Below are positions 32,470 to 42,151 of a DNA stretch of 64,000 nucleotides, piece by piece. The number at the start of each line of letters is the position of its first letter. Within the stretch, counting starts at the first letter, position 1. The stretch comes from Ophiocordyceps camponoti-saundersi (nom. inval.) (Eukaryota; Ascomycota; Sordariomycetes; Hypocreales; Ophiocordycipitaceae), in NCBI GenBank assembly GCA_003339415.1, contig PDHQ01000021.1, positions 26,740-90,739 on the forward strand. Reading direction: 5' to 3'. The notes below the pieces were generated by a model, which was given only the letters and a program-made list of their open reading frames with translations, had not been told where the DNA came from and did not search any database. The position numbers and the translations under genes are program-made.

Positions 32470-34980
32470 CTAGAGCAAGACAGCCAAGCCGACTGCGCCA
32501 ACCAGAATGTTGAAAGCAACGGCGACGCGGCCGCTAGCAGCAATGACGACGTTGCCGTCGATGTTGTCGTAAGTGCCGGGAGTTTGAGGTCGATCGTCAG
32601 AGGGGTTCCAGCCGGGCTGCTGGCCCAACCCCTTGTTGCCGAAACGGTCCGTCGTGTTGAAGCGGTTGGACGGCCTGCTGCCGACCCTGACTTCGCCTTG
32701 AACCTCGACATGAGCAACGCCAGCCCGGTCGTCCCCGGGGAACATGGAGCCATCGAACCCGGGCCCGATGCCCGCGCCCCGGGAGCCTCTCAGGCCCGTA
32801 CCATCGCCGCGTTCGAAGCCGGCCTCGGCCTCGGCGGTCCCGTAGACGCCACGATCAGAGTGACCAGCCTTGGCTGCGGCGATGACGTGAGCCAGGTCGG
32901 CGACAGTGGCGCCCCTAACCTGCTCCCTGGGGACCGGAGCCGGGGCTAGGCCTCGGGTAGGTCTCTGGACCATGCAGTTGTTGTTCTCGGCGCAGGTTCG
33001 GACGCAGTTGCATGTCGTCGGCGTCTGACAAGGCTCAAAGTCAAACTTGAAGCTGGCTCGAGCTGTGGCCGTGGCCGTGGCCGCGTCCGTGGCCGCAGCA
33101 GCGGCAGCGGCAGCAGTAGCAGTAGCAGTAGCAGTAGCAGCGGCAGAGCCGCCAGCCTTTCCTTCTACCGTGACGGAAGCCACGAGGTTGAAACTGCAGG
33201 CATCTCCCTGACACCTTGACTCCTGGCACTTGTTGATGTCGTCACACTTGATGAACTGGCCGCGTCTCTTGGCGGCAATGGCTTCCTCGACAGGCCTAAA
33301 GCCAGACACGGACTTGTCCTTGATCTTGACATACGTCAGGTCGCCGTTGTCGCAGAGGAGTTCGTTCTGGCCGGTAGGGGAAATGGAGGCCGTGGCCAAA
33401 GCCTGGCCGTTGACCTCGAGGGGGTAACCGTAGACGTATTGGTCTCGGATCTTGGTCACGACGCGACCCTGCTCTCGGGCATCGCAGAGTTCGAAACGAA
33501 GTCTGGGGTCGGTCTTGGCGTCGACGTCGACGTCGAGATCGTACACCAGCCGCCAGCTGACTCCGGCATCCCTGGCCTGCTGGGGCATGTCTTGGATGGC
33601 GAAGAGGCCGCTTCGAATCTCAAACTTGAACATCTTGGAGAGCTGGAGCAGCTTCTCCACGTCGGCTTCCGTCAGCACCGGGCCCTGGGGAACGTAGGGA
33701 GTGCCGCCGTAGCCGTGAGGCGTCATGCCCGGGCCGGACCAAGGGTTTCGCATGCCGGGCACTCCGGGCGTATTGGAACCGGACCAGGGCTGTTGATTGT
33801 GGAATCCAGGTCTGTTGGGGTTATTCCAGCTACGCGATCCCGGAGACACTTCGTCCCCCCTGTTGGGCCAGGGCTGCTGGTTGTGGTTGTAAGACCCGGG
33901 CCTGTTGGGGTCTTGCCAGCCGTCTCGGCCGTAGGTTCCGGCGGGCCTGTTGGAGTCTTGCCAGGAGTCTCGGCCGTAAGTTCCGGCGGGCCTGTTCCTG
34001 TTGGACCAAGACGGCTGGTTTCTGTTGGGGTCGTTCCAGTCTTGTCGACGGTTGATCCCGGCCGAGCCGGAGGAGCCTGACCAGTTCGGCTGATCATGGT
34101 GAGAGGAACCTGGCCAGTTCGGCTGATTACGGTGAAAGTTGTCATCATTCCCATACTGACGGTCCTGAGCTTGCAGGCGAAGGTCGTGGCCGTATTGATT
34201 GTGGCATCGGCAGCTGTCCCTGACGGCTGTCCGGGCTTCGCGCCGCGTCTTCCTTTCCAGAGCCTTTTCGATGCGGTAGGGGATGTTGGCTTCGGGACTA
34301 TCAATCTGGCAGAATTGGTTCAAGGTGTTTCCGAAGAGAAGAACGACGTGATAGAAGCCAGAGATCGAAGCACATTGTTCCGCACCCAGGATTTCAGGGG
34401 ATTCCACCATCTCGCACGCTCGAGCCAGTTCGAACTGACTATGAAAGCAATCACCGAAGACGACCTCGGTCCTAGGCGTGGGTGACGCTTTATCCACATG
34501 CGTCATAAGATTGTTAACGATGTGATCCCTGCAAAACTCCCAGATGCCACTAGGATCCCTCCGGAGTTCAGTCCTGAGGCGGGTGAGGCAGAACGAGCCG
34601 TTCTCGTCCATGGGACCGACGACACCCCTGCTCTGAAGGACACGGCAGACACGGGCCGCATGGTTCAACTTGCAGTGTTGTCGAACATGATAAGCAGTGG
34701 TAGCGGCAAGACCTTGCAAGACGCCGTCGATGTCAAGCTTCCCCGTCTCTATGACCATCTTGCAGAAGGGATCGATGAGACCGTGGGACCTGACATAGAC
34801 GGTCATTGCATTCTCGCACTCCTTGTCGCCCCATTCGTCCATTAGAGTGGGTTCGCTGAACCTGTGGCCCAGCGAGGAGACGTTGGCCAGGTAGTTTGAG
34901 AAGACGTCGGCTCCTGGCGGATAGTACTGATAGCCGCTGGCCAGGACGGCGTACAGACTGAGGACGGCGAGGCCCTTCAT
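32470..34980 (-). CDS. Large secreted protein with tandem repeats and a GPI-like C-terminus (orphan)
   Basis: Single exon, 836 residues. Seen: signal peptide MKGLAVLSLYAVLASG; a Cys-containing N-terminal region (about 50-260, Cys at fairly regular spacing, helical); an Asn/Pro/Trp/Gly-rich middle with tandem units such as NRPAGTYGRDSWQDS (about 33890-34000 in DNA) and QPNW-GSS motifs; a second folded part (about 430-610) with CDD-NKCQESRCQGDACSF; an Ala/Thr alternating tract coded at about 33080-33150; a Cys-rich patch (CQTPTTCNCVRTC); and a hydrophobic C-terminal tail (AVAFNILVGAVGLAVLL) preceded by small residues, typical of GPI attachment. Inference: cell-surface or wall protein. I do not recognise the family; domain names would be guesses. 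No introns are seen in 2.5 kb, unusual among its neighbours. Confidence 0.85.
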   Translation of the reverse strand: MKGLAVLSLYAVLASGYQYYPPGADVFSNYLANVSSLGHRFSEPTLMDEWGDKECENAMTVYVRSHGLIDPFCKMVIETGKLDIDGVLQGLAATTAYHVRQHCKLNHAARVCRVLQSRGVVGPMDENGSFCLTRLRTELRRDPSGIWEFCRDHIVNNLMTHVDKASPTPRTEVVFGDCFHSQFELARACEMVESPEILGAEQCASISGFYHVVLLFGNTLNQFCQIDSPEANIPYRIEKALERKTRREARTAVRDSCRCHNQYGHDLRLQAQDRQYGNDDNFHRNQPNWPGSSHHDQPNWSGSSGSAGINRRQDWNDPNRNQPSWSNRNRPAGTYGRDSWQDSNRPAGTYGRDGWQDPNRPGSYNHNQQPWPNRGDEVSPGSRSWNNPNRPGFHNQQPWSGSNTPGVPGMRNPWSGPGMTPHGYGGTPYVPQGPVLTEADVEKLLQLSKMFKFEIRSGLFAIQDMPQQARDAGVSWRLVYDLDVDVDAKTDPRLRFELCDAREQGRVVTKIRDQYVYGYPLEVNGQALATASISPTGQNELLCDNGDLTYVKIKDKSVSGFRPVEEAIAAKRRGQFIKCDDINKCQESRCQGDACSFNLVASVTVEGKAGGSAAATATATATAAAAAAAATDAATATATARASFKFDFEPCQTPTTCNCVRTCAENNNCMVQRPTRGLAPAPVPREQVRGATVADLAHVIAAAKAGHSDRGVYGTAEAEAGFERGDGTGLRGSRGAGIGPGFDGSMFPGDDRAGVAHVEVQGEVRVGSRPSNRFNTTDRFGNKGLGQQPGWNPSDDRPQTPGTYDNIDGNVVIAASGRVAVAFNILVGAVGLAVLL
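33890..34140 (-). repeat. Coding tandem repeats in the secreted protein
   Basis: The 45-bp units encode NRPAGTYGRD-WQD- twice in near-perfect copies, flanked by looser NRPG-YNHNQQPW and NQPNWPGSS units. In-frame repeats of this kind often vary in copy number between strains. Confidence 0.75.
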
Positions 34981-36878
34981 GGCGGGTTTCGGGATATAGG
35001 GAATTTTTTTTCCCCCGATGGTTGATGTTGAGTATGTTGATGGATGGGAAATGGGAAGAACAGCGAGTCAAAGAGTTCGTAAATGACGAGCAGAAAAGGA
35101 GGGAGGAGAAGCAGCAGTTGATATAAATGAATGGACGAGTTGGGTTGCGTTGTTGAGGATGTTCTTGACAAGCACAATGCTGGGAATATATAGATATATA
35201 TAGCTTTCTATGAGGGAACCAACTCATTACTTGTAAGGGGGAAACTTGATCATTCATTCCCCCTTCTCCCCTCTGTCTGTCGGGCGGAAGACTGCCATAT
35301 TTCACCGACCGACCTGCGCGCTGAGGGCTGCTGGGGACATTGGGCTCTGTTTGGTGACGAGGGAGGGTCGGTCGGCTGAGGCTGGCGTCTGGCGAGAAGG
35401 CTTCTTTATATTATATTGCACCAACATACGTATGGAAGTTGCCTCTTTCAGGGAGCGAGTGTTGTGCATTCATACATACATACATAGGTGTGTAGGACTG
35501 TAATGGGCCTGAAGTTGCCAAGCTGCCAACTCCCTACCTACATACTGACTGATGTATCGGCTTGAGGGGGGGTCAGGGGGCCTCCTAGAACAGTCCTGAC
35601 AGATGCCAAGAAGCAGGCCACTCTCCGTCTTCAACCTTGGCAAGACGAAGGAAGCCGTACATACATACATACATACATATATACATGAGTCTGTATGCAT
35701 GTATCTGGGCCGGTGGTGTGGAAACTTGTGTGTGCAACATAAACTCGGTGTCGTACGGAGAAGATTGAGGCTCATGGACTCGTAGTTGTATATGTGCATA
35801 CATACATATGTAGGACGAACATGTCTCCCAACTTCACAACGCAGGCAGTGGCTTGGATGAGGTTATCATCATGATGGCATATTATATAGTGTATATATGT
35901 ATGTATATACACAGACACATACATATATGTATATGTGCTCGATGCTTTCCAACGTCTACTAGAAACACTTCATTATTCGTCTTCAACTTAATAACAATCA
36001 TACCAGTAGAAACACAAAGTATAACAATTGAGAAATATGAAACGACTTGCACAACCCCTGATAGTCCCTTGCTCCGGTCGTCAAGTTGTGCACTCACCTG
36101 TCACGTCCCCGTTACACCCACCGGGGATATCATGGACGAATCTAGCTTTTTCTTCCGCTCCGTCGACGAGTATCAAATTTCAATTAACTTTTCATTTTTA
36201 AATTCGAAGGTTGCCAATAGCCTTTCATCTATTTCATCAGCCGTTATCTTCAGAACTGAAAGGTTTTCCCCCTTCCCTTTCCCCTCTCCTCAATCATGCC
36301 CAGCGCGCCTCGACGGTTGTCCATCGTCAGATTGTTGTGCCTGGCCTTCCCTCACCTGCATCGAGGTAGTATTTCTAGGCTTCTAGGCATCTCTGGGCAT
36401 AACCAGAACAAGACATACTCATACGTACATAACACATACATACATACATACGTGCACAAGACACAGAAGAGGTCGTGACACGGTCTTCATGACAACCAAA
36501 GATGACGTTAAATTGACATCCAGCCGCGTCCCAAGGCGCGAATTCGACTTGAGCCTCCCCTCACATGTGAAAGCCGCCCCTTCTATGTAGACCGACAGAC
36601 GGGTTCGGGCAAATAGTCCAACGTGTGTGCATATGCAGTATGGTATGTATGATGTGTCGTATGTATGATGCCAGCATGCATGCATGTTGTCTGGTGTATG
36701 AACGCATGTAAGCATGTATGTATGTATGTATGTATGTATGTATGTATGTGCGAATGTGTAGACCTACATACATATACACACGCACACACACACACACACA
36801 TACTGTACATACACACACACATACATACATATATGCATGCATGCATACAAATCAAGTGGTCACGATGCCGAGGCTCGC
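34981..36878. other. Intergenic with abundant TACA/TATG microsatellites, no supported gene
   Basis: 5' flank of the secreted-protein gene (TATATAGATATATATAG near 35188) and 3' flank of the OMP decarboxylase gene. Carries many short (TACA)n tracts (35475, 35658, 35798, 36440) and the longer compound repeat at 36714-36848. Open frames here are repeat-coded and not called. Confidence 0.5.
36714..36848. repeat. Compound (TATG)n/(CA)n/(TACA)n microsatellite
   Basis: A TATG run at about 36714-36748, a CA run at about 36776-36800 and TACA/TGCA units to 36848, ending 30 bp before the OMP decarboxylase stop codon. Confidence 0.9.
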
Positions 36879-37943
36879 TCATCGAACCCTTTCCAGGTAC
36901 GCCTTCCAGGCTGCAGAGCGGTACCTCTCGGCCTCGTCTTGCGGGTCCCCGGCCTTGAGGATGCCTCGGCCGACAATGATAACGTCGGCCCCGCAGATGC
37001 CGATAATGTTTTGGGGAGTCTTGTACTGCTGCCCCTTGCCGTCGCCCTCCAGCGCGCCGTTGGGGTCCTCGTCGTGAGGCGGCAGCTGGCAGCCGGGCGT
37101 CATGTGGATAAAGTCGTCGTCGGGCTCCGAGTTGAGGCTCTCTTGGGAAACGAAGCCCATGACAAAGTCACGATGCTCCCTAGCAGCTTCTACGCAGGCG
37201 CGTGTGTAGTCTGCATTCATAAAGTTGCCCTCGCTCGACATTTGCGCCAGGATCAGCAAACCCCTGTTGATGGGGGCCTCGTCGATGCCGGGGAAGACGA
37301 TTTCGTCGCCGGCGGCCATGTTCTTGGCCAGCCGCGGCGAGTTGGCCGGCTCGTACTGCTGGGTGACGGTGGTGACGGAGACGATGCTGCCCTTGCGCCG
37401 AACGGGCTCCTCCTCCTCGCCCGTGTTGTCTTCTGCGTCGTCGGCAGTCGGGGTGCCGACGGTGACGGAGGTTCGGACCTCGTAGTGGTAGCGCTCCAAC
37501 CAGCGCTCGGCAGCCTTTGCAAGAGAGGTGACCGAGGCCTTGCCGGGAACCATGTTGACGTTTGTCATGTGCGCCCACTCGATGATGCGGGCAGAGCCGG
37601 CCGTGTACTGCATCTCGACCGTGTTGCCGATGTCGCCGAACTTGCGATCTTCAAAGATGAGGAAGCCATGCTTGCGGGCCAGAGAGGCGAGCTTGGCGCC
37701 GGTGCCGGTTTGCGGGTGAAAGTCCCAGCCGGAGACCATATCATGGTGAGTTTTGAGGACGACGATGGAGGGTCCGACCTTGTCGGCTATGTAGAGGAGT
37801 TCGCGGGCGGTCGAGACGTCGGCACTGAGGCAGAGATTGGAGGCCTTGAGGCCCATGAGGCGCAGAAGATATCGGGTGAGCGGATGGGAAGCGGCGTCGG
37901 CGCGAGCGTCGTACGTCGCCTTGAGAGACGGATGTGACGACAT
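36879..37943 (-). CDS. pyrG: Orotidine-5'-phosphate decarboxylase (URA3/pyrG/pyr-4)
   Basis: Single exon, 354 residues. Seen: a TIM-barrel enzyme with [16 protein letters not shown], which carries the catalytic Asp-Lys-Asp set. Also seen are [14 protein letters not shown] near the N-terminus, [10 protein letters not shown], and [22 protein letters not shown] near the C-terminus, the phosphate-binding part. An acidic insert of about 30 residues (around [18 protein letters not shown]) sits in the middle, as in other filamentous ascomycetes but not yeast. Known: it decarboxylates OMP to UMP, the last step of pyrimidine synthesis, in the cytosol; it is the enzyme behind 5-fluoroorotate counter-selection. 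Start [12 protein letters not shown] fits the usual N-terminus. Its promoter begins with a (TG)n run just upstream (about 37948-37975). Confidence 0.97.
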   Translation of the reverse strand: MSSHPSLKATYDARADAASHPLTRYLLRLMGLKASNLCLSADVSTARELLYIADKVGPSIVVLKTHHDMVSGWDFHPQTGTGAKLASLARKHGFLIFEDRKFGDIGNTVEMQYTAGSARIIEWAHMTNVNMVPGKASVTSLAKAAERWLERYHYEVRTSVTVGTPTADDAEDNTGEEEEPVRRKGSIVSVTTVTQQYEPANSPRLAKNMAAGDEIVFPGIDEAPINRGLLILAQMSSEGNFMNADYTRACVEAAREHRDFVMGFVSQESLNSEPDDDFIHMTPGCQLPPHDEDPNGALEGDGKGQQYKTPQNIIGICGADVIIVGRGILKAGDPQDEAERYRSAAWKAYLERVR

Positions 37944-38616
37944 GGTTGTGTATGTGTGTGTGTGTGTGTGTGTGTTTTCTTTTATTCTGGTTCTTGTTTC
38001 AAGGTGAGACAGAAGAAATAGAAGGAGGAAAAGAAGGAGAGGAAGAAGAAGAAGTAGAAGAAGTCGAAGAAGACGAAGACGACGAAGACGAAGAACTGAA
38101 GGAGGAGGAGGAAGAAGAACAAAAAGGGGGTCGATTCTAGATCATCTCAGCCACGGACGCGTGACGGCAGAGGATGAAGCCCATATCTGGACATGCTGGC
38201 GGCGGATCGGCGGGCTGGGCGATTTTTGAGGGGAGAAAGTTTTGCGACGCTGGTTGTAAATAATAATGCGGTTACTGGGAGATGCGTGTCGAGTCCCGGT
38301 AGTGGCCCGTGCTGACCAAGATACCACCCACCTACTGCACCTTGGAAGGGACCAGGATGGGACCTGTTTGGACGGGCTATCCGACGCTGATCAAGGAGGT
38401 ATTCGGCGGGTACTGACTCTGAGATCACGCCAGGCCCGGCCCAGGCCCCAGGGACCAACAAGCAGGTGGTCTTCATCTTGACATAGTACTCGTCTTCATC
38501 CGTCAGGATCCCCCGCCAGGTCACGAGGTCCAGGGTCCAGCCAAGTACTGGGTACCTACCTAGGAACCGACTCCTCTGGCCTGCGCCCCTGGCGGGCGGC
38601 ACATCTAATCCCCTTC

Positions 38617-38653
<37 letters not shown>

Positions 38654-39174
38654 TGTGTGCGCCAGTCACGTCATTGTGTGTTCAGTGATGATAGGGTCGC
38701 ACATACATACATACAAACGTATAAACTGATATCACGAGATCGTTCTGTTCACCTCATACAAGGTGGTATGCACGAAAATATCCACGTAATGGCTAATCGT
38801 AGCTGACGTGATAACAACATGCTATAAAGAGGTGAAGATGAGAGCAGAAGCATATCCCTGGTATATTAAGAGGCCCAAGGGTTATAGGTGCCCGGGCAGT
38901 TACGGAGTATGTATCCGTACACACACGCTACCTACCTCCACTACCAGGTTCCCACCACTCGCCATTCCCTGCACACGTAATGCGCTGCACTGCCTCCCCC
39001 ATCCCCATCTAATACCAACCGACCGACCTACCTACGGACTACGGTCCATACTACGCTACGACCTACCTCTTATTACACTGCCTCATCAGCCCTCACCCAC
39101 CTTCTCCTCACGAGACTCATCTCTCGTCCTCGTGTCCCCTCCTACCCCGTTGACGCTCCTCAATCCTACGCGTC
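37944..39174. other. Intergenic between divergent genes, with a 33-bp poly-C run
   Basis: Promoter region of OMP decarboxylase (minus) and het-C (plus). Contains (TG)n at about 37948-37975, a GAA/GAC-rich stretch at 38005-38120, a poly-C run at 38618-38650 and TACC/TACA repeats near 38930 and 39020. No gene was supported. Confidence 0.45.
38618..38650. repeat. Poly-C homopolymer, 33 bp
   Basis: An uninterrupted C run. Like the runs next to the two N gaps, its length may be an assembly artefact. Confidence 0.85.
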
Positions 39175-41709
39175 ATGCCTTCGATTCCTCATCTGCCGCG
39201 GAACGGCGCTTGGCTGCTTGCCCTCTGCTTCGCCGTCGCTCTGTTCCCGGGCAAAGCAGCCGCCTTTGGAGCCGGCAACATTCCCTCTATTGCCCAAGTA
39301 AGTCGGTTCGTATTCATCTCCCGCCACCTCACTAAAGCTCATCCGCAGGTCGAAGGCCATAACTGGCGCCATGGAGGTGAGTTTGACTAGGCCTATGCGT
39401 CACTGCAACCCTGACTTGGACAGACATCGAGGATATGCTGTCTACTGTCGCCTTCTTACACGGCAAGAAATGGACGTCGATGCTCATCAAGAGAACATAC
39501 TTTGGAAACTGGTTGCGCGACTACTCCCAGGCCGTCGACGTCGGCAGTCTCAAGGGCGTAAATGCTGCCACCATTCGAATCCTCGTTTGGGTTCTCTCCT
39601 TCATGTCCTTTGGCTATGCCACCGATGAGTTCGAAGTAACCGAGGAACGTCTCGGCTGCTACCGCCCCGAGGAGCACATCGATAATCCCAAGGGCTACGC
39701 TGATGGCCTCGACGCCCGTAAATTCCACCCTCGACTACGCGGTCCTGTTGACCCCGTCGAGACCGATATAGATGGTAAGACGGGCATGAAGAACTACATC
39801 GCCAACGAGTCGGGCCGCTGGGCTACCAGCGCCGGCTATCTGAGGTATAGCTTTGCGAGGAGCATCCACTTCGGCCGTCTGTATACAAGCGGAGCCCATG
39901 GGAAAGGTAGCGACGACAACCTCTGCGAAGCCCTCCGCTGCCTGGGCCAGGGCTTGCACTGCATGGAGGACTTTGGCGCTCATAGCAACTACTGTGAGCT
40001 GGCTCTGCGCGAACTCGGTTATCACAACGTCTTCCCCCATTGCGGTCATCAGGCCGAGATGAACCTTCACGGCAAGAGGCTGTATCCCATCGTCACAGGC
40101 ACCTTTGGCGCCGTCGACTTCTTGCATTCTGTCATCGGCGAGGCCAACGATCACTTCACCCAGTCTGAAGTTGACGAGGTCGACATCGCCCTCAAGAACG
40201 CAGAGGCCGGCAAGAGCGGCGCCGGTACCGGCTCCAGGGGTCTCTTCGACTCATCCTCGTCTCCGGACTTCATCTCCCTCGTCTCCAAGCTGCCCGACGT
40301 CGGTAACGGCTTCGCCGATCAGGCCAGAAGTCTCAAGGCCGCGTCCGATGCTCAGGAGCGCGAGAATCAAGCTCACGAGAGCCAGACTCGAAGCCGAGAC
40401 AACGTGAATGTCGTACCCGGCATGAGCCCCAGCTTTGATCCCGTCAAGGTGTCGGGCCAGATTTACCCCATCATGCAATTCCGAGATAGGATCGTCAAGA
40501 CCATTAGCCGCGGCATCGCCAAGATCCCGGGCCTCGAAAAGCTCATTGAGCACATCAGCGAGACGCTGACGGCTTTCGTCCTCGGCCTCCTCGCCCCCTT
40601 TATCCGTCCCATTATCAACCAGGTCTCAAAAGTGCTCAAGGACGGCTCATCTGGTGTCATCAACGCCAGCTCTCAGTCTCAGCTAGAGCCGTGGGAGAAC
40701 CCTCGCTGCACCGACCCGACTCATTCCATGCTGTCAAAGGATCACTTTACCAACATCCTCAACTCCTGTGCTGGCCGTGTAGCCACCACCATCCTCCAGT
40801 ACACCGTTCCGTAAATGACCCCGCGTTCCCAGATCGTCATGGCATAGGCTAACTGGTCGTAGCCGTGTTCTCTTTGCCTGGGAAAACACAAACGTGCCCG
40901 TGGACGAGGTGGTCAACGACGTCCTCCGAGCCTTTCACCACCCTGCCCTTCGCAATGAGCACATTGATATTCAGCGAGACATGTTCAAGACCGTCAGGAA
41001 GTGGGCTGACGAGCACCCGAGTCGCCATCAGCTGGATCAGCTGCTGTCCTCGGAGTCCGTCAAGAAGGGCAAAAACCACGTTTTGAACCAGAAGAGGGGC
41101 GACGTCGGCGGCCACTCCCACCAGTTGGGCCACGGCAAAGTCGCCGGCTCTCTCTGGTCACAGGTCAGTACGCGCGACCTCAACGCCATGGGGGGGCTCG
41201 ATGGAGATCCGTCGATGAATTACATGTCGACGTCGCCTGCGCCCCCGTCGAGCCATCGGCCGACGCAACCAAGCTACGGCTACGGACAGAACCCGGCCTA
41301 TCAGTCGCAAGGGTCCGCCGGCGGTCTGCAGGCCGGCCCGCCCGGCGGATACAGCGGTCCTTCGCCGCAGCCGAGCCAATACTACGGCCACGGCCCGCCA
41401 CCGGGACCTTACCCCGGCTACAGCGGCCCGTCGCCTCAGCCCGGGCACTATGCCAGCTACGGTCAGCCGCCTCCGCCTCAGCCCGGATACGGTGGCCCTC
41501 CCCCGCAACCCGGCCACCACCCCGGCTACGGCCACCCTCCCCAACCCAGCTACGGCGGCCCGCCTCCCCCGGGGGGTAACTGGGGCCCCCCTCCGCCTCA
41601 GGGATACAACGCGCCGCCACCGCCGCAGTACGCCCACGGCCCCCCCCCTCATCAACCTCACCACCAGCAATCGTCCTGGAGTAGCTATCCCGGCCAGCGC
41701 CGTGGCTGA
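39175..41709 (+). CDS. het-C: HET-C vegetative-incompatibility family protein
   Basis: Exons 39175-39297, 39349-39376 (28 nt), 39424-40810 and 40863-41709 give 794 residues with consistent phases. Seen: signal peptide (LLALCFAVALFPGKAAAFGAG), then the HET-C core with HNWRHGDIEDMLSTVAFLHG, RTYFGNWLRDYSQAVDVG, a His/Glu cluster (LHCMEDFGAHSNYCELALRE) and the FRDRIVKTISRGIAKIPGLE region. The C-terminal tail from about 650 is Gly/Pro/Tyr/Gln-rich with PGYGGPPPQPG-like units. Known: het-C of Neurospora controls self/non-self recognition at hyphal fusion, with allele specificity in a variable stretch of the core, and its homologues are widespread in fungi. Inference: a secretory or membrane-associated protein. 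Whether this allele is polymorphic needs population data. Introns are 51, 47 and 52 bp. Confidence 0.93.
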
Positions 41710-42151
41710 TACGCGAAAAAAGGGAGGGGCTCAGCTTGATGAATCATGTTTCCTATGTGCTGGTTCGACGAGATTGGTCTTCCATGTATGTTTGTATACA
41801 TGATGAGCTCACGTCTGAAATATCTGGGCGCTTGGGTGGGGGGGAGGCAAACAGGTTGGACGGTAAAAAGGGAATCCATGTCGCTCAGACAGACGGCTAT
41901 TTTTAAATTCACGGCGCCAGGTCCATAAACCCTCACTCATCGCCCGACGTCAGTAGAGATTCGCAACCGGCCGAGACGCCGTCGTAATGGTTTCCATTGC
42001 CGCAAGTCTACTATATCTAGGTATACCCATGACCTCTATCTTACCCCAGCCGCCACTCTGAAATCTTTCCGATCCCTCCTGTTACTCTTTACTGTTCTCA
42101 TCCGGTCATGATAGCATCATCAATCTTCAAGCCCCTCAATTAAATTTCCCC
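41710..42151. other. Intergenic between convergent het-C and PP2C genes
   Basis: 3' flanks of both genes; no repeat, ORF or RNA signature worth calling. Confidence 0.5.
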
